DNA of 64,000 bases from Methylocaldum marinum (GTDB lineage: Bacteria > Pseudomonadota > Gammaproteobacteria > Methylococcales > Methylococcaceae). Of the stretch, positions 35,059 to 42,932 are shown one piece after another (position 1 is the stretch's first letter; each line of letters opens with the position of its first letter). The notes below the pieces were generated by a model. That model worked only from the letters and a program-made list of their open reading frames with translations, had not been told where the DNA came from and searched no databases. The DNA is taken from positions 584,981 through 648,980 of the forward strand of contig NZ_AP017928.1 of the NCBI RefSeq assembly GCF_003584645.1, written 5' to 3'. A program made the position numbers and the translations under genes.

Positions 35059-36090
35059 ATGAAACCGGTCCCGAAGCAAATCCACATCATCTGGCTCGGC
35101 AGCGCACTGCCGGAGCGGAGCCAGGTCTGCGTCCAGACGTTTACGCAGATGAACCCGGACTGGTGGGTCAATCTCTGGATTGATTCGGCCCAGCTCTTGA
35201 CCGGCCAGCGCGTCGACATAACCAAGGGATACTACGAGAGCAAGCACGGCCCAGGCTCTTTCAACGTACGTAAGAAGCAGAAACTGGCCCACCTGCTCGG
35301 GGACACCGCGACGGACGACGACACCAAGCGGTACCTGAAGGACCGCTTCGGGTTCAACTCGTCCGTTGCCGACCTCAAGAAGGCCATGGCGCTCTCCTTC
35401 ATGGAAAAGTTCTGCAGCAGGCATTACATCACGCTGCGGGACATCAGCGAAATCACGGGGCTGAACAACAACCCGTTCTACCAGCGGGAGATGGTCCGAC
35501 GGGGCACGAACTTCGGCGCCGCCAGCGACATCCTGCGGGTCGAAATCCTGTACAGGTTCGGGGGGGTTTACTTCGACACCGACGTGCTGTGTCTGGAGCC
35601 GCTGGGGAGCATCTTGGCCGAGCAGAGCCACCCGCGTTGGGCCGCCGTGCACAACAAGTGGCGGAATGGCCGGATCACCCGGGAGGAGTGGTTCGGCGAC
35701 GAGTTCTGGCGGCAGTCCGGCCACATGTGGCCCCCGGGACTCAGCAACTCGATCATCGCCAGCCATCCGAAGTGTCAGGGGCTGGACAAGTACCGGGCAA
35801 TGATCAAGGAGAACTACCGGCAGGTGGACTCGGGGCGGCTGGACTTCAAGTACTACGACGACATGAAGAACGCCACGATCGAGATGACCGGGCCGGCAGC
35901 GGTCACCCGGGTGACGGGTTTCAACAAGCGGTACAAAGAGACCGAGGGGCAGGCGAATAAGATCGAGAACAAAAAGGGCAAGGAAGCGGCCCTCGAGTTC
36001 CAGTTCCAGGAGTGCCTGTACCTGCGAGACCACTGGTACTTCCCGATGTACCTGATCTCGGACCAGTACTTCGGCAGCTGGTGGAAGTAG
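35059..36090 (+). CDS. TcdA/TcdB-type (GT44-like) glycosyltransferase
   Basis: A 343-residue protein with the fold signature of the clostridial-toxin glucosyltransferase family: KQIHIIWLGSALPE at the N-terminus, FGAASDILRVEILYRFGGVYFDTDV in the middle with the metal-binding DXD (Asp 173, Asp 175), and MWPPGLSNSIIASHP after it. It probably transfers a sugar from a nucleotide-sugar to a protein or other acceptor. No signal peptide, autoprotease or translocation domain is attached, unlike the large toxins. GAAGGAG lies nine bases upstream, a strong ribosome site. It stands alone between a group II intron and an IS200-type remnant, so horizontal arrival is likely. A role as effector, toxin or glycan enzyme cannot be settled. 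Confidence 0.85.
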   Translation: MKPVPKQIHIIWLGSALPERSQVCVQTFTQMNPDWWVNLWIDSAQLLTGQRVDITKGYYESKHGPGSFNVRKKQKLAHLLGDTATDDDTKRYLKDRFGFNSSVADLKKAMALSFMEKFCSRHYITLRDISEITGLNNNPFYQREMVRRGTNFGAASDILRVEILYRFGGVYFDTDVLCLEPLGSILAEQSHPRWAAVHNKWRNGRITREEWFGDEFWRQSGHMWPPGLSNSIIASHPKCQGLDKYRAMIKENYRQVDSGRLDFKYYDDMKNATIEMTGPAAVTRVTGFNKRYKETEGQANKIENKKGKEAALEFQFQECLYLRDHWYFPMYLISDQYFGSWWK

Positions 36091-36191
36091 TGACCCGGTC
36101 AAGTTGCAGCGGACACCTCAATCAGCTACCACCCGCGTAGCGGATGGTTTGACGAAGGGCTCCAAACCGGGCGGAAAACGGATGAAAGGGC

Positions 36192-36599
36192 CTAAAGACC
36201 CCGGATGTGTAAGTGCTCGATGCGCCTCTCCTCAGCTTCCTGATGCCGGATATAGGCTCGAAGCACTTGTCCATCCAATCCCACAGTACTGACGCAAAAT
36301 CCCTTGGCCCGGAAATGCAGCCCCGTGAAGTTCCTTTTCTGTCCCAGAAACTCCCGATGGATACGGACCGCCGATTTCCCTTTCAAAAGAACCACCGTGT
36401 CCGCTACGCTGAACTTCCATGGAATACTCAAGCACGGATGAATGTGATCCGGCATCGTGTGCCTTTCCGATAACTCGATGCCCACTTGGCGGCACAACTC
36501 CCGAAGAATCCCTCCGATCTGTCGCCGCAGCGTTCCATCGATGACCCGGCGCCGGTATTTGGGCACGAATACAACATGGTACTTGGAGCCGATTTCAGT
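36192..36599 (-). pseudogene. tnpA: IS200/IS605-family transposase TnpA, N-terminally truncated
   Basis: The minus strand encodes TEIGSKYHVVFVPKYRRRVIDG, then ERHTMPDHIHPCLSIPWKFSVADTVVLLKGKSAVRIHREF, and ends VLRAYIRHQEAEERRIEHL. This is a Y1/HUH single-strand transposase: HUH motif HIH in MPDHIHP (normally MPDHVHLL) and catalytic Tyr in AYIRHQE. The reading frame opens only at about 36599, where an unrelated inverted repeat begins, so the first dozen residues with the start codon are gone. A GTG at 36566 could start a shorter, presumably dead protein. Confidence 0.8.
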
Positions 36600-36651
36600 A
36601 GGTCCTTAGCCCTGAACTTTTCGAAGAGTTTTGGGACCTACAGGGATAGGC
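36599..36651. repeat. Short inverted-repeat element at the tnpA break point
   Basis: TAGGTCC (36599-36605) and GGACCTA (36634-36640) are inverted copies flanking AACTTTTCGAAGAGTT, itself nearly palindromic. The flank CTACAGGGATAGGCTCT is almost the same as CTACTGGGATAGACTCT at the right end of the 26607-26719 element, so the two are probably related copies. Confidence 0.55.
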
Positions 36652-36753
36652 TCTTACAGTACCATTTGATGTGAGATTGGCTCTGCCACTCTCGCATGAC
36701 GATCTCCTTCCAATTGCAGTTGTAGGAGGGAGGTCATCTACCATCCAAGGGCG

Positions 36754-36945
36754 GTGGCCCTGGTCGATGGGGGCGCGCACCTGGAGCAGCACGCGGCCGC
36801 GAATCCGCAGAAGTTGAACGGGCGGACCTCCATCGTCGACCTGCTGAAGCTGCTGGAGATCGACAGTAGCTTTACGGCTCGCAAGGGGGCAGGCCAAGGA
36901 GCTGGGTTGCCCCGCGTAGCTGTTGGGGGATTCGGCAAAGATGAA
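36754..36945 (+). pseudogene. Frameshifted C-terminal remnant of a DUF3597-type protein
   Basis: The frame reads LEQHAAANPQKLNGRTSIVDLLKLLEIDSSFTARK, the usual end of DUF3597 (LysM-associated) proteins. The expected continuation QAKELGCP is present, but in another frame, directly after a run of Gs near 36886. No upstream part of the gene is visible. Confidence 0.65.
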
Positions 36946-37059
36946 CATTTGACTGCACAAGCCTGAACTCGCTCGCGTCGCCGCCAATCGTGGCAATGTA
37001 CCTCAGCAAATCCTGAACTGAACTGGCGAGGCAAACTTAACCTTAGAGAGGCAAAGACC

Positions 37060-37662
37060 ATGCAAATCACTGACATTCTCGCCCAGGTGGGCGGTCTTCA
37101 GTCTATCGCGCGGGAACTGGGCGTCAGCGAAACCGAGGTGGCGGATGGTGCCGCAGCGCTGGTACCGGCGATCCTCGGCGGATTCAAGAAGCACGTGCAG
37201 TCGCAGCCTTCCGGGCTCGAAGGACTCGGCGGTCTGCTTGGGCAGCTCGGTGGCGGTAACCTGCTCGATGAGGTGCTGGCACCGGAGCCGACGAACGTAA
37301 GCCACGGCAACGACGTGCTGGGACGGATTTTCGGTTCCAAGGACGTCAGCCGCGCGGTTGCCCAGAACGCTGCCTCCCAGTCGGGGCTCGATTCCGGCTT
37401 GCTCAAGAAAATGCTGCCTATGGTGGCGATGCTAGTCACAGGCTATCTGGACAAGCAGCGTGGCGGCGCGACGCAGGCCTCGGAGGCCGCTGGCGGACTC
37501 AGCGGCTTGGTGAGAAATCTGCTCAGCGGCCGGTCCACCGGTAGTGGAGGCGCAACGCCGCCGGGCGACACGGTATCAGGGTTGGTCTCGTTGCTCGATC
37601 TGAATGGCGACGGTAACACACTGGACGACATTCTGGGGCTGGTCGGCAAGGCGCTGCGTTAG
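37060..37662 (+). CDS. DUF937 family (YidB-like) protein
   Basis: A 200-residue, Gly/Leu-rich, low-complexity soluble protein. The N-terminus MQITDILAQVGGLQSIARELGVSETEVADGAAALVPAILGGFKK, then the GNDVLGRIFGSKDVSRAVAQNAASQSGLDSGLLKKMLPMVAMLVTGYL segment, are the DUF937 pattern. The C-terminus LLDLNGDGNTLDDILGLVGKALR has a DxNxDGN stretch like a calcium-binding loop. Function is unknown; family members are cytoplasmic. A ribosome site (TTAGAGAGG) precedes the ATG. It is the only intact chromosomal-looking gene between the IS remnant and the repeat-rich gap. Confidence 0.85.
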   Translation: MQITDILAQVGGLQSIARELGVSETEVADGAAALVPAILGGFKKHVQSQPSGLEGLGGLLGQLGGGNLLDEVLAPEPTNVSHGNDVLGRIFGSKDVSRAVAQNAASQSGLDSGLLKKMLPMVAMLVTGYLDKQRGGATQASEAAGGLSGLVRNLLSGRSTGSGGATPPGDTVSGLVSLLDLNGDGNTLDDILGLVGKALR

Positions 37663-38831
37663 CCACGGCGCGCGGTGCTCAACCCGGCGCTGTAAGGAGC
37701 GCGGGATGGAGCCCGCTTTCGTTGGGCTGAAGAACAATGGCAGCTGAAGTCTCAGCGCCTGATAGCGGAGTTCTGTTAAGCTTGGCGTTGACGTGTAGAA
37801 AAACGCTCACTTCGAAACTCCGCGCCCATGGATAATCGGTTCAGGATGATAAGGTCCATGGAGACGCCTGGATTGAGCGCTGCGGCGACGACAAGATCGT
37901 CGTTTTGGTCGCTCGCCACTACACCAAGCCCGCACCGTTGGAGCTCGGATGTTCTCTCGGAGCCGATGGCGGCAATTATTATCGTACGACCTGTAGAACC
38001 CGTTACCTGGGCGGCCTGCATTGGAGCGGTCTGGAAGCATGGTTTCAGGCACACGAGTGAGCGTGCCTAAAATGCCGTCGACACGGATGGGCATAATCGA
38101 TGCTCCTTTGCCGCACCGCTCATGGCCGCCAAGTATGGCTAGAGCGTTTTCATCGCGCTCGTACGGTAAAACAGGCCTGGCGGTAATCGCTGGCGCCTTC
38201 GATTCGGGTGAATTGATTCATGCAGTTGTGGATCGGCAATCCTTTGCCGACGAACCCGTTTGTCCAACTGCACCGTCGGGAGGGGTGTCTCCGGCGCTCC
38301 CGGAGATACCGTTTGCGATTGGAAGGGTGTCTCCGGCGCTCCCGGAGACACCGTTTGCGATTGGAAGGGTGTCTCCGGCGCTCCCGGAGACACCGTTTGC
38401 GATTGGAAGAGATCCCCGACCTCCTCGCGAGTGCCCGTAAAGTAGGTATGAAAATGCTCTAGCGTTATACGGAGAAAACGAGAATGGCGCCTCTGACAAT
38501 TCAAAAGCTCAGGCGGACACACGCAACGAATATCTTGCGGATGCAAAATCAGAGGTCATTCATGACATACTCGCTCGGGCACGGCGCTCACCATGAAAAC
38601 CATGGCGACGAATTTAAGGAAGCTCTGGTCAGTCTATTATCCGCAAAGGAGGTGTCAGGACCTTGATCAAGATCCATGCACGAAGGCGCGATAGTGGCGA
38701 TTGGTGAGTTCGCTACGAATTCCCGGATTACGGCTGCGGCATGCGGCCGACCATGTCCCGCATGAATCCCGGCGCGCTCGAGGCGACCCTCCCCCGGGCG
38801 TTTCCTTCATCCACGAAAAGCGGAGCACGAA
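37663..38831. other. 1.17-kb stretch without a convincing gene
   Basis: Short overlapping frames on both strands around 37776-38094 show no family resemblance. A weak tyrosine-recombinase-like scrap (LTIQKLRRTHATNIL, then SLGHG) lies at 38493-38580 without the remaining catalytic residues. A triple tandem hairpin repeat sits at 38283-38408. It looks like decayed mobile DNA. Confidence 0.6.
38283..38408. repeat. Tandem repeat, three 42-bp units each with a perfect hairpin
   Basis: Three head-to-tail copies start at 38283, 38325 and 38367, nearly identical (one C-to-T difference in copy 1). Each holds GGTGTCTCCGG, a five-base loop and CCGGAGACACC, then the constant linker GTTTGCGATTGGAA. Because 42 is a multiple of three, several frames stay open through the array; this need not mean coding. 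Confidence 0.9.
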
Positions 38832-39167
38832 ATGTCCTTATCCATGACTAGTCTTGCGGCGAAGCGGATCGTCGTCGCCTCGGTCGCGCTGGCTCTGACC
38901 GGACTGTCGGCACCGGCATTCGCCGCCGAAGACGGGAGCTGGAAAGACGGTGCCGATGTCTACGCCAAGATTTGCGGGTACTGCCATGACACTGGCGTCG
39001 GCCCGGGCATCAAGGGGCGGCAGTTGCCGCCGGAATACACCGGTCTGATCGTCCGGCAAGGATTGGGGGCGATGCCGGCGTTCCGATCGTCCGTCATCGA
39101 TGACAAAGCCTTGCAGGCGCTCGCCGAGTACATCTCAAAATCGCCGGCCGCGGGTGCCAAACCCTGA
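38832..39167 (+). CDS. Class I c-type cytochrome, PchC-like
   Basis: Periplasmic electron acceptor of 111 residues with a Sec signal peptide (VASVALALTGLSAPAFA). The haem site is CGYCH (about residues 48-52), and the sixth ligand is the Met in GLGAMPAFR. It is small and close in design to the cytochrome subunit of p-cresol methylhydroxylase and eugenol hydroxylase. Position supports this: it heads a three-gene set followed by a Tat-exported protein and a VAO-family flavoprotein, the order pchC-pchX-pchF. Start at 38832, or at the ATG 12 bases later. Confidence 0.88.
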   Translation: MSLSMTSLAAKRIVVASVALALTGLSAPAFAAEDGSWKDGADVYAKICGYCHDTGVGPGIKGRQLPPEYTGLIVRQGLGAMPAFRSSVIDDKALQALAEYISKSPAAGAKP

Positions 39168-39177
39168 GGAGCGGACT

Positions 39178-39840
39178 ATGGAGGTCGATCGTCGTCAATT
39201 CCTCAAGGGCATGGCGCTCACCGGCTTGGCCGGTGCCTTCCTGAACCCCCCGCGGTTTGCAATGGCCGATACCGACCGGCGATCCGCGCGCCAGACTCTG
39301 GCGCTGGTGAATGGAGCGGCCGAGCACTCGGCTTTCGTCCATGGCATCCACGCCGCCAACCCGGCCGGATTAACCGTGCGAGGCGCCGGCTTGGGCCTCG
39401 ATTTCCTGCGGCGTTTGAAAGACATGCTCGAATCCGGGCAGGCCAGCTGGGTGATAGGTCTGGTGGATGACGCCAGCGGCACACTCATCGTCGAGCTGGC
39501 TCGCGCCGCCGGGGCGCGTCTCCAGTGGCTGGCCCAGCACGCGGTGGACGCCGGGCAGTCGCGGCACCGCGTGCTCGGCGGGGCATTGGCGCACAGTTGT
39601 GCGGTACAGCTCGGCGAGCAGCTCAATGCCTGCGGCGAGAACTTCAATCTCAGCGAGCAGCGTGTGGATGGCCGCGCGCCGTTGCGGCTGGCGGCGGGGT
39701 CGCGCGCCGGGAACCGCAATGGCGGCTGGGCCGCGACTCTGGGCTTCGTGCTGGCCGCGCCGGGCGCCGTGGCGCCGCGCTTCGGAACGGCGCTGCCGCC
39801 GTTGACCGGCCACTTCGTTTCTTTTTCGATCGAAACTTGA
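39178..39840 (+). CDS. Tat-exported protein of unknown function, PchX-like position
   Basis: A 220-residue protein with a twin-arginine signal (DRRQFLKGMALTGLAGAFL). The start at 39178 is ten bases after the cytochrome gene and matches the signal; a longer frame from 39100 lies inside the cytochrome gene. The mature part is Ala/Gly-rich with several His and Arg residues, and I recognise no domain. In Pseudomonas p-cresol operons an unassigned gene, pchX, sits in exactly this place. Its export and position suggest a helper in assembling the flavocytochrome in the periplasm. Confidence 0.8.
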   Translation: MEVDRRQFLKGMALTGLAGAFLNPPRFAMADTDRRSARQTLALVNGAAEHSAFVHGIHAANPAGLTVRGAGLGLDFLRRLKDMLESGQASWVIGLVDDASGTLIVELARAAGARLQWLAQHAVDAGQSRHRVLGGALAHSCAVQLGEQLNACGENFNLSEQRVDGRAPLRLAAGSRAGNRNGGWAATLGFVLAAPGAVAPRFGTALPPLTGHFVSFSIET

Positions 39841-39854
39841 AGGAGTCCATCAAA

Positions 39855-41408
39855 ATGGCCGAGCCTACTTATTCGGTGCTGCCGCGCGGCGTCGGCAAGA
39901 GCGATTTTCTCGTCGCCGTCGGAAAATTCAAGAAACTGCTCGGTGAAGAGAACGTGCTCCTGCAGGAGGCACAACTCGCGCCTTACATGAAGATCATGAT
40001 GCCCAAGCCGGAAGAGGAGTTCGCCCCTTCGGCCGCGCTGACAGCCACCAGCGTGGAGCAAATCCAGGGCGTGGTGAAGATTTGCAACGAACACAAGATT
40101 CCGATCTGGACCATAGCCACCGGCCACAATTTCGGTTACGGCAGCGCGGTTCCGCACCACCGGGGCCAGGTGATCCTCGACCTGAAGAAGATGAACAAGA
40201 TCATCGAGGTCGACCCGGACCTCTGCACCGCCCTGGTCGAGCCGGGCGTGACCTACCAGCAACTGGTCGATTACATCAGGGAAAAGGGCTATAAACTGTG
40301 GGTCGACCCGCCGGCGCCCTCGGCCATTGTTGGCCCGGTCGGCAACACCTTGGACCGAGGCGTGGGATACACCCCCTATGCCGAGCATTTCCTGTTCCAG
40401 TGCGGCTTGGAAGTGGTGCTGGCCAACGGCGAAGTGCTGCGCACCGCCATGGGCGGCGTGAAGGGCTCCAACACCTGGCAGGTGTTCAAGTGGGGCTACG
40501 GCCCGTATCTGGACGGCCTCTTCACCCAGTCCAATTACGGCATCGTGACCAAGATGGGCCTATGGCTGATGCCCGAGCCGGAGGTCTTCAAGCCTTTCGC
40601 GATCAAGTATTGGAAGGACGAGGACATCGAGGATCTGGTGGAGCTGTTCCGTCCCTTGAGCATCGGCGGCATCATCCCCAACGGCGTGGTATTCGTCGGC
40701 ACTCTTTATGAAGCCAGCGCCACCGTGCGCCGCTCCGACTACATCACCGAGAAAGGCGCCACCCCGAAAGCCGTCATCCAGCGCATCCGCGACGAGCACA
40801 AGATCGGCGCCTGGACCGCCTATGGCGCGCTGTACGGCACCCGCGAGCAGGTCGGCGTCAACTGGAAGATCGTCACCGATCTGGTCGGGAAATCCGGCAA
40901 GGGCGAGATCGTAACCGAGGAACAGGCCGGCAACGACCCGGCGTTCAAGTACCGTGCCGACCTCATGCGCGGCAATATGACCATGACCGAATTCGGTCTG
41001 TACAACTGGCGCGGTGGCGGCGGGTCGATGTGGTTCGCACCGGTGAGCCAGGCCAAGGGCTCGGAGACCCTCAAGCAAGTGGATCTGGCCACCCGGATCC
41101 TCAACAAGCACGGCCTCGACTATGTCGGCGAGTTCATCCTAGGCCAGCGCGCCCTGCACCATATCGTCGACGTGCTGTACGACCGCACCGACGAGGAGGA
41201 GATGAAGCGCGCCCATGCCTGCTTCGCCGATCTTCTCGACGAGTTCGAGAAACAGGGTTACGGCGTGTACCGGGTGAACAATGCCTTCATGGACCGCGTC
41301 GCCGAGGCGTATGGCCCGGTGCAGCGCAACCTCAACCGCACGCTCAAGCGCGCGCTCGACCCGAACGGCATCTTCGCCCCCGGCAAATCGGGTATCGACA
41401 TCGGATGA
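39855..41408 (+). CDS. VAO/PCMH-family flavoprotein (p-cresol methylhydroxylase or vanillyl-alcohol-oxidase type)
   Basis: A 517-residue FAD enzyme, the usual length for PchF (about 520). An FAD-binding type 4 domain spans about 50-270: TIATGHNFGYGSAVP, VIDLKK-like VILDLKKMNKIIEVD, ALVEPGVTYQQLVDYI, VGNTLDRGVGYTPYAEHF and GGVKGSNTWQVFKWGYGPYLDGLFTQSNYGIVTKMGLWL. The C-terminal cap ends NRTLKRALDPNGIFAPGKSGI, as in VAO and PCMH. It probably oxidises a 4-alkylphenol and passes electrons to the neighbouring cytochrome. The frame continues upstream, but the ATG at 39855 with AAGGAG upstream is the natural start. Exact substrate and covalent FAD residue cannot be read with certainty. Confidence 0.9.
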   Translation: MAEPTYSVLPRGVGKSDFLVAVGKFKKLLGEENVLLQEAQLAPYMKIMMPKPEEEFAPSAALTATSVEQIQGVVKICNEHKIPIWTIATGHNFGYGSAVPHHRGQVILDLKKMNKIIEVDPDLCTALVEPGVTYQQLVDYIREKGYKLWVDPPAPSAIVGPVGNTLDRGVGYTPYAEHFLFQCGLEVVLANGEVLRTAMGGVKGSNTWQVFKWGYGPYLDGLFTQSNYGIVTKMGLWLMPEPEVFKPFAIKYWKDEDIEDLVELFRPLSIGGIIPNGVVFVGTLYEASATVRRSDYITEKGATPKAVIQRIRDEHKIGAWTAYGALYGTREQVGVNWKIVTDLVGKSGKGEIVTEEQAGNDPAFKYRADLMRGNMTMTEFGLYNWRGGGGSMWFAPVSQAKGSETLKQVDLATRILNKHGLDYVGEFILGQRALHHIVDVLYDRTDEEEMKRAHACFADLLDEFEKQGYGVYRVNNAFMDRVAEAYGPVQRNLNRTLKRALDPNGIFAPGKSGIDIG

Positions 41409-41463
41409 TTGATCTTCCGCCGAATCATCCCTTTATCCGACCGTTTTTTCAACGAGACTGACC

Positions 41464-42009
41464 ATGCAAGCCACCGATATCGCTCATGTCATACAACTGG
41501 CGGTGGCGCCGGTATTTCTCCTGACCGGCATCGGCGCGCTGCTGTCAGTCCTCAGCGCCCGTGTTGGCCGTATCGTGGATCGCTCCCGTCAAATCGAGGA
41601 GAAACATGCAGATGCGGAAGAACACCTCGATCCGGACATCCAGTGTGAGATCGACTTACTATCGCGCCGTACCCGCGTGGCGTACTGGGCCATCAGCCTC
41701 TGTACTGCCTGTGCCTTACTTATCTGTACGCTGATTGTCGTTCTGTTCGTCGGTGCATTTCTAAGCCTGGATGTGTCGAGCGCCATCGCGATTCTCTTCA
41801 TTGCCGCGATGGCCGCCCTGATCATCGGCCTTTATTGCTTTCTGCACGAAATTTATCTGGCGACCGCCAGTCTACGGTTCCGTTGGCGCTCCCGGGCCGG
41901 TCCGGATAAGAATCGAAGAACGCGTCCACCATCCGCTGATCCAGGGCGGTCACGGGGCACGGATGAGGCGGCCGGTGAGTCCGGGATACGGCCGCCGGGA
42001 ACCTCGTAA
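41464..42009 (+). CDS. DUF2721 family membrane protein
   Basis: A 181-residue membrane protein with the DUF2721 pattern: IAHVIQLAVAPVFLLTGIGALLSVLSARVGRIVDRSR at the N-terminus, then DIQCEIDLLSRRTRVAYWAISLCTACALLICTLIVVLFVG and a third helix pair with FLHEIYLATASLRF. Three to four helices are expected, with an acidic cytoplasmic loop. The last 45 residues are Arg/Pro/Gly-rich and disordered, and the family usually ends before them, so a late frameshift or extension is possible. Function unknown. It follows the flavoprotein gene by 55 bases. Confidence 0.85.
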   Translation: MQATDIAHVIQLAVAPVFLLTGIGALLSVLSARVGRIVDRSRQIEEKHADAEEHLDPDIQCEIDLLSRRTRVAYWAISLCTACALLICTLIVVLFVGAFLSLDVSSAIAILFIAAMAALIIGLYCFLHEIYLATASLRFRWRSRAGPDKNRRTRPPSADPGRSRGTDEAAGESGIRPPGTS

Positions 42010-42058
42010 GCGCGCGGGAATCCGTAATCGGCGGTATAGGGAGGAAAACGGCGCGACG

Positions 42059-42274
42059 CTAAAGGGCGTCGTGCGAAACAGGTGAAGTATATTCGGCTAA
42101 CAAGGCCAGAATGTCGGTATCGCAGGCCCCGCAGCCTGAACACGCGCCGGTTGCTCTCGATAGGCCATCCAGGTCGCTGACGCCTTGATCGACTAGTTGC
42201 TTGATTCGTTCCGTCGTCGTCCCGCTACAGCGGCAAATCACGTTCTTTTTCCGGTCTGGATAGTCGATGGTCAT
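42059..42274 (-). CDS. Bfd-like [2Fe-2S] protein
   Basis: A 71-residue protein with the BFD-domain cysteines CRC (about residues 14-16) and CSGCGAC (about 45-51) separated by TTTERIKQLVDQGVSDLDGLSRATGA. That is the arrangement of bacterioferritin-associated ferredoxin and of the same segment in NirB. It may reduce bacterioferritin or another partner; no bfr gene is in the window. It stands on the minus strand, downstream of and apart from the exported-protein set. Confidence 0.85.
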   Translation of the reverse strand: MTIDYPDRKKNVICRCSGTTTERIKQLVDQGVSDLDGLSRATGACSGCGACDTDILALLAEYTSPVSHDAL

Positions 42275-42399
42275 CTCAATACAGGGAATCTCGAGTTCTA
42301 CGTGAGGGATACTCTGAATATTTTCTCATCAACGTCAACGCGATCGACTACTGCCTCGCCCAATTCCTGAAAGCACCCGAAAGTTCGCGGCGTGGCTGC

Positions 42400-42819
42400 T
42401 CATCCACCGCCCTGGTCACGCCACTTTCCGCCGTATGGGTCTTCCCAGGACATCGCGTCCGCCCCGGGCACGTCATTTTCCGCTGTGGTCTCCAGCCATT
42501 CCAGATCTTCCGGCACCAGGGTTCCCGGAATTTCCACGGGACGCCGCTCCGTGCGGGAAGACGCAATCCCAGCAACGGGGACGGCGCGATCGGCAATCGC
42601 GTGGAATTTCGTCGTCGGCACATCGAATCCGTCTTCCGGCGGGGCTATCGCGGTTCGGACCTGAGGCGGGGAAAACTTCGGTTTTTCGCCGTGGGCGTGG
42701 GTATGGAGCGGCGCGGACGACCGGCTGGCATGGGCAGGCTCGTCCGTATTCAGCAAGCCCAGGCGAGAGATCATCCCCGTCAAAGCCAGAACGGTAAAAA
42801 GCAAAAGCCACTTGTTCAT
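42400..42819 (-). CDS. Exported or membrane-anchored hypothetical protein, 139 aa
   Basis: The N-terminus MNKWLLLFTVLALTGMISRL is a signal peptide or anchor. The remainder is hydrophilic, His/Pro-rich at first (SAPLHTHAHGEKPKF), and ends EDPYGGKWRDQGGG. No family recognised. GGAGGAATC lies upstream. It is the last of three minus-strand genes for exported proteins (44830 to 42400), 113 bases behind the second. Co-expression with the caspase-like candidate is inferred from order and direction. Confidence 0.65.
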   Translation of the reverse strand: MNKWLLLFTVLALTGMISRLGLLNTDEPAHASRSSAPLHTHAHGEKPKFSPPQVRTAIAPPEDGFDVPTTKFHAIADRAVPVAGIASSRTERRPVEIPGTLVPEDLEWLETTAENDVPGADAMSWEDPYGGKWRDQGGG

Positions 42820-42932
42820 GGCGGAAGATTCCTCCTAACAGGCGTTCAATTCAATTCGATTCATGGATCATGAGAAACGGGTTTCGGGCTGCGGTTTACC
42901 GCAGCCCGAAACCCTCGCCGTCACTTAGACGC

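Noticed and set aside
37776..38094. Minus-strand ORFs of about 90 codons
   Set aside because: Two overlapping frames, neither with family resemblance, a ribosome site or biased codon use.
38283..38408. Possible CRISPR array
   Set aside because: Units are contiguous, and the 'spacers' are identical (GTTTGCGATTGGAA) rather than unique; no cas genes nearby. It is a tandem repeat.
38484..38666. Tyrosine recombinase gene
   Set aside because: Only a short LRRTHAT and LGHG resemblance, with no catalytic Tyr or upstream Arg; at most a scrap, not listed as a gene.
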